A DNA stretch of 28,634 nucleotides from a virus. A model generated the notes under the pieces. The model worked only from the letters and a program-made list of their open reading frames with translations, was not told the DNA's origin and made no database searches. The stretch is taken from the IMG/VR virus record IMGVR_UViG_3300037189_000112, positions 1 through 28,634 of that record, one strand, 5' to 3'. Position numbers and translations under genes: made by a program. This document shows, in pieces, positions 14,484 to 22,181 of the stretch (position 1 is the stretch's first letter; each line of letters starts with the position of its first letter).

Positions 14484-16930
14484 TGACGTATCCAGTATTA
14501 CCGTCGGGTTCTTCAGGCTATCAGATACAGCGTAGTGTAAGGCTGCGTGCGAGTGCGTCTGCTTATTTTAGCCGTACAGCTGGAGCGCCTACTAGCCCTT
14601 ACATTTGGACAGTAAGTGCTTGGTTAAAACTTGGTAGTTCTCCCGGTGGAAATTCATTTTGCTTATTGGGTGGTGGTAATACTACGCCTAACTTTTTATA
14701 CAGCTATATAGATTTAACCACAGGTACATTTCAATTATTTGCTCCTAATACTGGTACAACTTTAAATTTAATTACAACTCAAGTATTCCGTGATTATTCT
14801 TCTTGGTATCATTTTGTTATATCTGTTGACACTACACAAGCAACAGCATCTAACCGTGTAAAAATTTATGTAAATGGCTCACAAATAACAGCATTTAGTA
14901 CAGCAACATATCCAGCATTAAATGCTACATTTTTTTGGAATCAAAATGGCGTTGTACAAAGATTAGGGTCAATATCTGGAGTATCAGGTTTTTATGATGG
15001 ATATTATGCAGAAATGATTGGAGTGGATGGTCAGCAATTAACACCTACATCGTTCGGTGAGTTTAGTCCTGTAACTGGCGTATGGATACCTAAAGGCTAC
15101 ACAGGAACATACGGCACTAACGGATTCTTCCTGAAATTTACCGACAACTCCGCAGCTACAGCCGCAGCTATAGGTAAAGATTACAGCGGTAACGGTAACA
15201 ACTGGACACCTAACAACATATCTGTGACTGCAGGTGTGACGTATGACTCTATGTTAGATGTGCCTACGTTGAATAACCCTACGGCTGCTAACTTTGCTGT
15301 TTGGAACCCATTAAATAACCCTGCTTCTGCCACATTTGCAGATGGTAATTTAAAAATTACAAATTCGGCAGGTGATTATCGTGGATGTTTGTCAACAATG
15401 TCTATTCCATCAAGCGGCAAGTTTTATTGGGAATCTCAATCTACAGCAACATCAGGAACATTTAGCATTTGTAATATGGGTATTGCTCCACTTGGAATAC
15501 CTTTATCTGGTAATCAAAATGGATATGCAAATAGTGCTGCATGGTATTTAGGAAATGCTGCTGCTGCTTTTTGGATACCGGGAGGAATATCTGTTGGGGC
15601 AAGTAGTCCTAGTGATGTATTTCAATTTGCTTATGACGCAACAACAGGGAAAGTTTGGCTTGGTCGAAATAATGTATGGTATTGGGGTAATACAACGACA
15701 AACAATACGACAGGTGACCCTTCTGGTGGAACAAACCCAACTTTTACTTTAACTTCAGCAGAGTTTTACGCATGGGCTTTTGCGTATGCAAATGGTTCGA
15801 CAATTAATTTTGGTCAACGCCCATTTACTTATACTCCACCAACAGCATTCAAGTCACTCAATACTTTTAACTTGACTACACCATCTATTCCTAATGGCAC
15901 TAAGCAAATGGGTACTTTGTTATGGACTGGCGCAGGTACGACTGGCGCAGGATCAATTACAGGTCTTAACTTTCAGCCAGACTTTGTTTGGTCAAAAGTT
16001 AAATCTACTACTTATAACCACACTTTATTTAATTCTGTTGTAGGTGGCGGTGTAAAGAAAGGCTTATCATCAAGCTCTGCATTATCAGAGGCTGCATTCA
16101 ATGATGATGCTGGTATCGGATATTTAACAACATTTGATGCAAATGGTTTCAGTTATATTGGTGGCACTGCTCCTGCATATTTTAGTGCTAATGCTCAAAC
16201 TTACGTTGGATGGAATTGGAAAGGCTCTAATGCTACAGCCGTTTCCAATACATCAGGATCAGTAACTTCATCAGTAAGCGCTAATCCCACAGCGGGTTTT
16301 AGTGTTGTTACTTGGACTGCTCCTGCTTCTGGTGCTTACACAGTTGGTCACGGACTTAATGTTGCCCCTTCTTTGATATTGGTAAAAGATAGAGCTAATA
16401 GCGTTTCTTGGATTGTTTATCATAAGTCTGTTTCTACTACTACAGCACTTTATTTAGTTTTAAATTCAACTGCCGCAATAGCTTCTGCAGCGGGAATTTG
16501 GGGCTCTGCTTTGCCAACATCATCTGTGTTTGGTAATACAGCTGGAACTGGCGTTTCCGTAAATGCTGCTTCTTTAGCCTATTGTTTTGCCGAAATAGCA
16601 GGTTATTCTAAATTTGGTAGTTTTACTGGCAACGGTTCTGCAGATGGCCCTTTTATCTACACAGGATTTAGACCAAGTTTTATTTGTATTAAACGCTCAG
16701 ATGTTGCTAGTGGATGGATAATTCTTGACTCAACAAGAAGCCCTTACAATGTAGCTGATAAATATATTTTTGCAGAAGCAACATCAGGAGAAGGAACGCT
16801 TGCGCTTGAGGATTTTTTATCAAATGGATTTAAAATTCGCTCAACTAGCTCAAGTGTTAACACATCATCTGGCACGTATATATATTTTGCGTTTGCTGAA
16901 TCTCCCTTTAACTATAGTTTGTCGAGGTAA
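14483..16930 (+). CDS. Large multi-domain receptor-binding protein (LamG, SPRY-like, triple repeat)
   Basis: This 815-residue protein has no membrane segment. Residues about 17-190 form a concanavalin-like (LamG/pentraxin) domain, with YIWTVSAWLKLG, WYHFVISVDTT, RVKIYVNGSQI and YDGYYAEMIGVDGQ. Residues about 275-460 resemble a SPRY-type domain, with SGKFYWESQS, VFQFAYDATTGKVWLG and INFGQRPFTYTPP. Residues about 470-815 contain three diverged copies of one module: QPDFVWSKVKS near 494, APSLILVKDRA near 632 and RPSFICIKRSD near 731, each followed by strands and an aromatic end such as GWNWKG or AFAESPF. These are carbohydrate- or protein-binding folds used in host adsorption. It is the main candidate for primary receptor binding, and it overlaps the previous gene by one base. 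Confidence 0.82.
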   Translation: MTYPVLPSGSSGYQIQRSVRLRASASAYFSRTAGAPTSPYIWTVSAWLKLGSSPGGNSFCLLGGGNTTPNFLYSYIDLTTGTFQLFAPNTGTTLNLITTQVFRDYSSWYHFVISVDTTQATASNRVKIYVNGSQITAFSTATYPALNATFFWNQNGVVQRLGSISGVSGFYDGYYAEMIGVDGQQLTPTSFGEFSPVTGVWIPKGYTGTYGTNGFFLKFTDNSAATAAAIGKDYSGNGNNWTPNNISVTAGVTYDSMLDVPTLNNPTAANFAVWNPLNNPASATFADGNLKITNSAGDYRGCLSTMSIPSSGKFYWESQSTATSGTFSICNMGIAPLGIPLSGNQNGYANSAAWYLGNAAAAFWIPGGISVGASSPSDVFQFAYDATTGKVWLGRNNVWYWGNTTTNNTTGDPSGGTNPTFTLTSAEFYAWAFAYANGSTINFGQRPFTYTPPTAFKSLNTFNLTTPSIPNGTKQMGTLLWTGAGTTGAGSITGLNFQPDFVWSKVKSTTYNHTLFNSVVGGGVKKGLSSSSALSEAAFNDDAGIGYLTTFDANGFSYIGGTAPAYFSANAQTYVGWNWKGSNATAVSNTSGSVTSSVSANPTAGFSVVTWTAPASGAYTVGHGLNVAPSLILVKDRANSVSWIVYHKSVSTTTALYLVLNSTAAIASAAGIWGSALPTSSVFGNTAGTGVSVNAASLAYCFAEIAGYSKFGSFTGNGSADGPFIYTGFRPSFICIKRSDVASGWIILDSTRSPYNVADKYIFAEATSGEGTLALEDFLSNGFKIRSTSSSVNTSSGTYIYFAFAESPFNYSLSR

Positions 16931-16932
16931 TA

Positions 16933-17457
16933 ATGTTTGCAATAGTACAAAACGGAATAGTAATGCTGCTTATACAGGCAGGCACCGCATTTGAGTGGGA
17001 TGGTAACTTCTACCCCGCTAACTGGTGCAACCTCTCTACACCTGAAGAGAAGGCAGCTATAGGCATGGTTGATGTAGTGTATGGTCAGCAAGCGAATGAC
17101 CAATACTACTGGGTGACGCAGGATGCGCCTGTATATAACGCCCAGACGAATCAAGTAGACATCAGCTTTACTAGTACGCCTAAAGACTTGACGATGATCA
17201 AGACGACTAGCATTGCTCAGGTGAATAGCATAGCTTACTCAATATTGTTTCCTACAGACTGGATGGTAGTCAAGGCAATAGAGACTAGCACGACTGTACC
17301 TGCAGCATGGAATACGTGGAGACAGTCAATCAGAGCGACTGCTACTAGTGCGGTAACAGCTATTGAAGGCGCTATAGACGTTGATGCTGTAGCTACAATT
17401 ATGCAAAGTATTGTCTGGGCAAAAGACCCAGATCAACTTGCTGCTGAACAGGAGTAA
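16933..17457 (+). CDS. Tail fibre assembly-like protein (DUF4376-type)
   Basis: This is a 174-residue soluble protein. The N-terminal half is a small strand-rich domain (MFAIVQNGIVMLLIQAGTAF, then WDGNFYPANW, EKAAIGMVDVVYG and YYWVTQDAPVYNAQTNQV). The C-terminal half is helical: residues about 90-155 hold MIKTTSIAQVNSIAYSILFP, VPAAWNTWRQSIRATATSAV and a final acidic helix. This two-part form, including the helix-rich end with W..WR, matches tail-fibre assembly chaperones and DUF4376-type proteins. It starts 2 bases after the stop of the 815-residue receptor-binding protein and probably acts on it or on the fibre that follows. Confidence 0.75.
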   Translation: MFAIVQNGIVMLLIQAGTAFEWDGNFYPANWCNLSTPEEKAAIGMVDVVYGQQANDQYYWVTQDAPVYNAQTNQVDISFTSTPKDLTMIKTTSIAQVNSIAYSILFPTDWMVVKAIETSTTVPAAWNTWRQSIRATATSAVTAIEGAIDVDAVATIMQSIVWAKDPDQLAAEQE

Positions 17458-17460
17458 GAC

Positions 17461-18465
17461 ATGGCATTAACTCAAGTACAGTCTGGGATGATGGATAGCG
17501 TTGCCCAGTATTACAGCTTTAAAAATAGAATTATTAACGGTCAAATGCAGATTGCACAACGTGCTACATCTGCGACTATTACTGCAGGTTCTACTATTGC
17601 AGCAGGTTATTCTACTGTAGATCGTTTTTATGTTTACTGTACTGGTGCTAACGTAACTGCTGCTCAAGTATCTGGTTCTGGCTCAACTAAAAATAGATTG
17701 CAAATTACTGGTGCCGCTTCTGTTACTGCAATTGGTGTTGGGCAACGTATTGAACAATTAAACAGTTATGATTTAGCTAATTCTACTGCTACCTTATCTG
17801 TAGACTTAGCTAATTCATTACTTACTTCTGTAACATGGACAGCTTATTATGCTAACACTGCTGATACTTTTGGTACGTTAGCAAGTCCAACAAGAACGCA
17901 AATATCTACTGGTACATTTACGGTTACGTCTACCGTTACAAACTATAACGCACAAATAGCTATTCCTGCAGCTGCTACTACAGGTATTGAAATTGTGTTT
18001 ACTGTTGGATCACAAACTTCAGGAACATTTACGATAGGTAACGTACAGCTAGAGAAGGGTAGTACAGCCACTAGCTTTGATTACAGAGATTATCAGGCTG
18101 AGTTAGCTAAGTGTCAGAGGTATTATGAAAAGTCATACCCACAAGGCACAGCAGTTCCAACTAATCTAACTAATGCAGGATATGCGGCTGGGTATTCTAC
18201 TGTTGCTTGTGCTAATTTATCTTCTTACATGATGGTTAAATTTGCAGTTACAAAAAGGGCGCTTGCAACTATACAAACATACAGTTATGCAAGCAGTACA
18301 GCATCTACTGCATCTAATGGATCAGGGACAGATTTAGCGGCAGGAAGTGCTTCTGTATCAATTTCTTCTGATTCTTGTTTTCAAGTTTATAACAATGCTG
18401 GGTCAAGCATAACACCAGCTTCAGGTGCTTTTATTGTTCATTGGTCAGCAAGTGCAGAGCTATAG
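17461..18465 (+). CDS. Tail fibre/receptor-binding protein with carbohydrate-binding-like domain
   Basis: This is a 334-residue protein. Residues about 18-55 (YSFKNRIINGQMQIAQRATS, then YSTVDRFYVYC) are a well-known start of phage tail proteins with a jelly-roll carbohydrate-binding-like domain. The domain continues through GVGQRIEQLNSYDLAN and ends at about residue 212 with IGNVQLEKGSTATSFDYR, a hallmark of this family. After ELAKCQRYYEKSYPQG comes a C-terminal beta domain (about 225-334) that is probably the receptor-facing tip. It is the last fibre gene of the array, followed after 11 bases by the lysis-region genes. It is likely to bind host surface glycans; the specificity is unknown. 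Confidence 0.83.
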   Translation: MALTQVQSGMMDSVAQYYSFKNRIINGQMQIAQRATSATITAGSTIAAGYSTVDRFYVYCTGANVTAAQVSGSGSTKNRLQITGAASVTAIGVGQRIEQLNSYDLANSTATLSVDLANSLLTSVTWTAYYANTADTFGTLASPTRTQISTGTFTVTSTVTNYNAQIAIPAAATTGIEIVFTVGSQTSGTFTIGNVQLEKGSTATSFDYRDYQAELAKCQRYYEKSYPQGTAVPTNLTNAGYAAGYSTVACANLSSYMMVKFAVTKRALATIQTYSYASSTASTASNGSGTDLAAGSASVSISSDSCFQVYNNAGSSITPASGAFIVHWSASAEL

Positions 18466-18476
18466 AAAGACTAATC

Positions 18477-18698
18477 ATGGAAAATCAATTTATATTTAAC
18501 TGTATCGTTGGAATTACTGGATTCCTTTTGGTATTCGTGTTCAATTCTATTACTAGAAAGCTTCAAAAGATTGAGGATACTCTAGCATCTTTGCCTAAAG
18601 AGTATGTACAAAAAGATGACTATAGGGCAGACATTTCTGACATTAAAACTATTTTGAAACAAATATTTGACAAACTGGATGCAAAGCAAGACAAATGA
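18477..18698 (+). CDS. Small single-pass membrane protein with coiled coil
   Basis: This 73-residue protein starts at ATG 18477. An in-frame ATG at 18441 would extend into the previous gene and lacks a good ribosome site. Residues 5-23 are a hydrophobic helix (FNCIVGITGFLLVFVFNSI). The rest is a charged helix with coiled-coil character (KLQKIEDTLASLP, then KDDYRADISDIKTILKQIF). This form is common in phage lysis regions, where such proteins act as holin-like, antiholin-like or XhlA-like accessory proteins. It starts the lysis block. The exact role is not clear from sequence. Confidence 0.75.
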   Translation: MENQFIFNCIVGITGFLLVFVFNSITRKLQKIEDTLASLPKEYVQKDDYRADISDIKTILKQIFDKLDAKQDK

Positions 18699-18707
18699 GG
18701 ATGAATT

Positions 18708-19328
18708 ATGATCGACCCGATGACAATAGGGTTAGCTATACAGGGCGTAAGGCTCGTAGTTAACGCAGTTAAATCCTCTGCTGATGAGGCTCGTGAGGCT
18801 GTTGAAAGCATTCAAGAATGTGTTAATTCAGGTAAAAAGCTAGGTCAATCACTTTCACCGATAAAAAAGTTTTTCTCAGCAGCAAGTAGATATGAAGAAA
18901 ACAGATCGCAGTTAGAAGATGCAAAGAAAAAGCAAGACGAAGCAATAGCAAATGGTCAGCCAGTAGATGACCCAATCAGTGATGCCGAATACGTGATGGA
19001 TATGATGGCAGCTGATAGAGAGATTAAACAGTATTACGACCAAATTAAGCATTACATGATTTACCACTTTGATGAAAGTGGAATGTGGGAAGAGTTCTGG
19101 GAAAGATTAAGCCGACTACGCAGAGAACGTGAAGCAAAAGCGGAAGAGGCAAGAAAAGCAGCGACCGAAGCTAGGCTCGCAATAGCCGCTGAAAAGATGC
19201 GGAAAAAACGACAAAGACAAAAAATATTTAACGTCATCTACAACTGTGTAGGTGGTTTTGTAATCACCGCAATTATTGCGGGGTTTGCGTGGTTTATTCA
19301 CTGGATGTTTGATCAAGGAGCACATTAA
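18708..19328 (+). CDS. Coiled-coil protein with C-terminal membrane anchor, lysis region
   Basis: This is a 206-residue protein. The first 60 residues are helical and weakly hydrophobic (MTIGLAIQGVRLVVNAVK). Residues about 60-170 are strongly charged helices, including YEENRSQLEDAKKKQDEAI, a conserved-looking IKHYMIYHFDESGMWEEFW and an Arg/Lys/Glu-rich coiled coil ending RKKRQRQK. A single membrane helix follows at about residues 175-198 (NCVGGFVITAIIAGFAWFIH). It is flanked by two other membrane protein genes, and its stop overlaps the putative holin start by one base. Similar proteins occur in aquatic phages near lysis genes. A spanin-like or membrane-associated virion role is possible but unproven. 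Confidence 0.72.
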   Translation: MIDPMTIGLAIQGVRLVVNAVKSSADEAREAVESIQECVNSGKKLGQSLSPIKKFFSAASRYEENRSQLEDAKKKQDEAIANGQPVDDPISDAEYVMDMMAADREIKQYYDQIKHYMIYHFDESGMWEEFWERLSRLRREREAKAEEARKAATEARLAIAAEKMRKKRQRQKIFNVIYNCVGGFVITAIIAGFAWFIHWMFDQGAH

Positions 19329-19813
19329 TGCTGACACTATTTTCTACACTTATATCGTTCTTATCTGGCGGTCTGCCAAAGTTGTTGGATTTCTTTCAAG
19401 ACAAGTCGGATAAAAAGCATGAACTGGCTATGGCTGAAATGCAGATGGATCAGCAGATTAGGTTGCAAACAATGGGATTTAAATCCCAAGAGCATATTGA
19501 AGAGATCAAGACGCACCAAATAGAGATACAAACGGCTACTGAAGAGCGCCAGAGCCTCTATGCGCACGATATAGCAATTGGTCAAGGTGCAAGCCAGTGG
19601 GTGATTAATATGCGTGCTTGCGTGCGTCCAGCAATTACATTTGGCTTATTCTTCCTGCTAGTGTTTGTGGATGTATTTGGCTTTTATTATGCAATCCACA
19701 CTAATGTGCCGTTTGATACTGCTTTGAATATTCTGTGGGATGATGAGACGCAGACTATCTGGGCATCAGTTGTAAGCTTTTGGTTCGGAACTCAAGCTTT
19801 TGCCAAAAAATGA
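19328..19813 (+). CDS. Putative holin (3TM-type)
   Basis: This is a 161-residue protein. An N-terminal hydrophobic segment (LFSTLISFLSGGLPKLLDFF) precedes a charged helix rich in Gln, Glu and Lys (residues about 30-80). A WVINMRACVRPAITFG motif and a strong membrane helix (FGLFFLLVFVDVFGFYYAI, about 100-120) follow, then a final weakly hydrophobic helix with WASVVSFWFGTQAF. The R-x-x-x-RP motif before a membrane helix and the overall size match holins of the 3TM/GTA-holin type. It overlaps the lysozyme start by 4 bases (ATGA), the standard holin-endolysin order. It would form the membrane holes that release the lysozyme. Confidence 0.75.
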   Translation: MLTLFSTLISFLSGGLPKLLDFFQDKSDKKHELAMAEMQMDQQIRLQTMGFKSQEHIEEIKTHQIEIQTATEERQSLYAHDIAIGQGASQWVINMRACVRPAITFGLFFLLVFVDVFGFYYAIHTNVPFDTALNILWDDETQTIWASVVSFWFGTQAFAKK

Positions 19814-20310
19814 ATATCTCAGATCAAGGCTTAGCTTCTATTAAGCGAAATGAGGGGGTAAGGGTCAAACCTTACCTTGACAGCATTTTGCTGTGGACTA
19901 CTGGAGTTGGGCATTTAATAGCCCCTCCAGAGCACATGAAAATGACGCTTGATGAACGTAAAGAAGCTAAGGCTAAAGGCAAGCTTTTATGCCCTAAAGA
20001 GTGGGATAGAACTTTGACAATGGGGGAGGTAGATGAGATACTCAAAGGTGACTTACGACGTTTTGAATCTGGTGTTTTACGGTATTGCCCTGTGGGGCTT
20101 ACTCAGGGTCGGTTTGATGCTTTGGTTAGCTTTTCCTTCAACTGCGGATTGGGGACGTTACAACGTTCGTCCATACGCATGCGACACAACAGAGCCGACT
20201 TTCAAGCCGCGAGTGAGGGTTTCCTGCTCTACACGAAAGCCGCAGGAATAGTAAATAAAGGGCTTCAGAGACGCAGGAATGAAGAACGTGCAATGTATTT
20301 ATCAAGGTGA
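19810..20310 (+). CDS. Lysozyme (endolysin, glycoside hydrolase family 24, T4-like)
   Basis: This 166-residue muramidase would cut the glycan strands of peptidoglycan. The ATG at 19810 overlaps the holin stop (ATGA). An upstream in-frame TTG at 19780 lies inside the holin gene and is not needed. The catalytic triad is visible: E15 in IKRNEG, D24 in PYLDS and T30 in LWTTGVGH, with the same 9- and 6-residue spacing as E11, D20 and T26 of T4 lysozyme. Further family marks are LTQGRFDALVSFSFNCGLG (about residues 97-115) and GLQRRRNEERAMYL at the end. There is no signal peptide or membrane anchor, so release depends on the holin. The length is normal for the family. Confidence 0.94.
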   Translation: MNISDQGLASIKRNEGVRVKPYLDSILLWTTGVGHLIAPPEHMKMTLDERKEAKAKGKLLCPKEWDRTLTMGEVDEILKGDLRRFESGVLRYCPVGLTQGRFDALVSFSFNCGLGTLQRSSIRMRHNRADFQAASEGFLLYTKAAGIVNKGLQRRRNEERAMYLSR

Positions 20311-20313
20311 TAT

Positions 20314-20949
20314 ATGACAACCGCAGCCGTGATGACATACGATTCGCTAGTGGACGATATTTCGACCTACCTAGAGCGTACTGACACCGCAACAATTGAG
20401 AAAATCCCAACTTTCATTATGCTTGCTGAGCAGGTTATTGCGTCTCAGATTAAGTTCTTAGGTAACCTTACAGTTAACAATAGCACAATGACTTTAGGCG
20501 AAGGAATTATCGCTAAGCCTGCTAGATGGCACAAGACTGTGTCATTAAATTTAACGGTAGGTGGTGTACGTCAGCCAGTCTTTTTAAGGGAATATGAGTA
20601 CCTGAGACAATATTGGCCTAACTCTACGCTAAAAGATGTTCCAAAGTATTACGCAGATTATGACTACAGTCACTGGCTAGTAGCTCCTACCCCTGCAGAC
20701 AACTACACTTTTGAAGTGCTTTATTACGAGCGTGTGCAGCCTCTGGACTCTTCAAACCAAACTAACTGGTTTACTATCTATGCACCGCAAGCGCTGCTAT
20801 ACGGCTCTCTATTGCAGGCTATGCCGTTCTTAAAGAACGATGATCGTATGCCTATGTGGAGAGCTGAGTACGATTTGATCATTAACACCCTGAAGGCTGA
20901 GAATACTCAGCGTATCGGGGATAGACAAGCAGTGGCGGTGGACTCATGA
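20314..20949 (+). CDS. Head-tail adaptor protein (SU10-adaptor/gp11-like)
   Basis: This 211-residue protein is helical at both ends with a central beta part. It starts VMTYDSLVDDISTYLERTD, then has ATIEKIPTFIMLAEQVIASQ. The middle has RWHKTVSLNLTVGG, FLREYEYLRQYWP and YEVLYYERV-like strands (FEVLYYERVQPLDSSNQ). The end is helical (YAPQALLYGSLLQAMPFLKND, then MWRAEYDLIINTLK). This order matches adaptor proteins of the SU10 and T7 gp11 type, which form a ring below the portal. The gene overlaps the next by 4 bases (ATGA). It follows the lysozyme by 3 bases, so the tail machinery resumes directly after the lysis genes. Confidence 0.82.
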   Translation: MTTAAVMTYDSLVDDISTYLERTDTATIEKIPTFIMLAEQVIASQIKFLGNLTVNNSTMTLGEGIIAKPARWHKTVSLNLTVGGVRQPVFLREYEYLRQYWPNSTLKDVPKYYADYDYSHWLVAPTPADNYTFEVLYYERVQPLDSSNQTNWFTIYAPQALLYGSLLQAMPFLKNDDRMPMWRAEYDLIINTLKAENTQRIGDRQAVAVDS

Positions 20950-22181
20950 GTTACGTTAGCCCATTTACTGGTGACGTTGTCCAACCAACGGACGTTAGTT
21001 ACCGTGCAATTACCCTTTCTGCGAATACGCAGCTAGCATGGCCTATCAACGGCAATGCGACAGGGAACTATGCTGCTCGAATAATGGAAGTAACGGCAAC
21101 GACTACTGGTCTGACCCTTCGTATGCCGCCAGCCGACCAGACATCGGTTGGTACTGATGCCCTAATTAGGGGATTGGGAGCTAATACTTTTACGGTTGCC
21201 GATTATAACGGGAATGTAATCTGTACCGTAGCAGCTGGCGAAGCAAAATATATCTACATTACAGCTAACCCAACATCTTCTGGTACATGGGGTTTGATTT
21301 ATTTTGGTGTAGCTACAGCTAACGTAGATGCTGCAACCCTGCAGGGATACGGTATTTTAGCTCTTGGTAGCACGCTAAACCAAAGCCACCCTACTACGTT
21401 GATGACTACAGGCTATGCTTTCTCTGGCGTAGATCGTGCTCAGGTAAAGATTTGGGAAGGCGGTACGGGTACAGCTACGCTTCCTTTAGCGGGACTTTTA
21501 GGTAACAACTGGTTTACATTATTTAAAAATAACGGCACAGGCACGGTTGTTATATCAACAACTGGCGGTGAGTTAATTGATGGCAATGTATCCAAAACAT
21601 TCCAACCTTCTGAGTCAGCGCTTATTGTTTGTACTGGCACTGAATACGTAGCTATTGGTTATGGCGTTAGCACAAACTTTGTATTTACCGCATTAGTTAA
21701 GCCAGTTACAACTGGTACATATACCTTAACTCCAAGTGAGGCTGGTAACACTATTCAAGAGTATGTTGGCACATTGACTGGAAATGTAACCGTCAATTAC
21801 CCACCTACAATTAACTTGTATGTAGTTAGTAACCAGACGGTAGACAACGGCTATACGCTGACTTTGACTACTGGAATTTCTGGTAGCGCAACGGCAATTA
21901 TTCCACCGGGTCAGCAAGCTACGCTTATCTGTGATGGCACGAATATGTTGAATGCCAACACGATTTCCGCTGGTGCTACCGCTATTACGTTGATCAACGG
22001 CACTGTTGGCACTCCATCACTTAGCTTTGCGTTTGAGCCTTCTACTGGTATCTACAGAGCTGGTGCAGGCAAAATGGATATTTCTATTTTAGGCACTAAC
22101 TTAGTTGAGTTTTCATCAACTGGCATGACTGTAACTGGGACTGGTAACTTTACTGGCGGTATTTTTGGAGGCACCTTTTAA
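20946..22181 (+). CDS. Fibre-like tail protein between adaptor and nozzle genes
   Basis: This 411-residue protein is Thr/Gly/Asn-rich, has no membrane segment and is strand-rich throughout. Residues 1-120 (VSPFTGDVVQPTDVSYRAIT, then LRMPPADQTSVGTDALIRGLG) form a probable virion-attachment domain, which is a frequent start for proteins next to the adaptor gene. Later parts include WEGGTGTATLPLAGLLGN (about 170-187), FTALVKPVTTGTYTLTPSEAG (about 240-260) and an end domain with FAFEPSTGIYRAGAGKMDIS. It overlaps both neighbours (4 bases and 1 base). It is probably a tail spike or fibre anchored at the adaptor-nozzle interface, or a structural component there. Confidence 0.75.
   Translation: MSYVSPFTGDVVQPTDVSYRAITLSANTQLAWPINGNATGNYAARIMEVTATTTGLTLRMPPADQTSVGTDALIRGLGANTFTVADYNGNVICTVAAGEAKYIYITANPTSSGTWGLIYFGVATANVDAATLQGYGILALGSTLNQSHPTTLMTTGYAFSGVDRAQVKIWEGGTGTATLPLAGLLGNNWFTLFKNNGTGTVVISTTGGELIDGNVSKTFQPSESALIVCTGTEYVAIGYGVSTNFVFTALVKPVTTGTYTLTPSEAGNTIQEYVGTLTGNVTVNYPPTINLYVVSNQTVDNGYTLTLTTGISGSATAIIPPGQQATLICDGTNMLNANTISAGATAITLINGTVGTPSLSFAFEPSTGIYRAGAGKMDISILGTNLVEFSSTGMTVTGTGNFTGGIFGGTF

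Noticed and set aside
7132-18465. CRISPR-like or tandem DNA repeats from recurring GGTAC/GGTACAGG motifs
   Set aside because: The motifs are irregularly spaced, in frame, and explained by Gly-Thr repeats of fibre proteins. There are no conserved repeats with unique spacers.
19780-19809. Upstream TTG start for the lysozyme
   Set aside because: It lies inside the holin gene and adds residues not found in this lysozyme type. The ATGA overlap at 19810 is the normal coupling.
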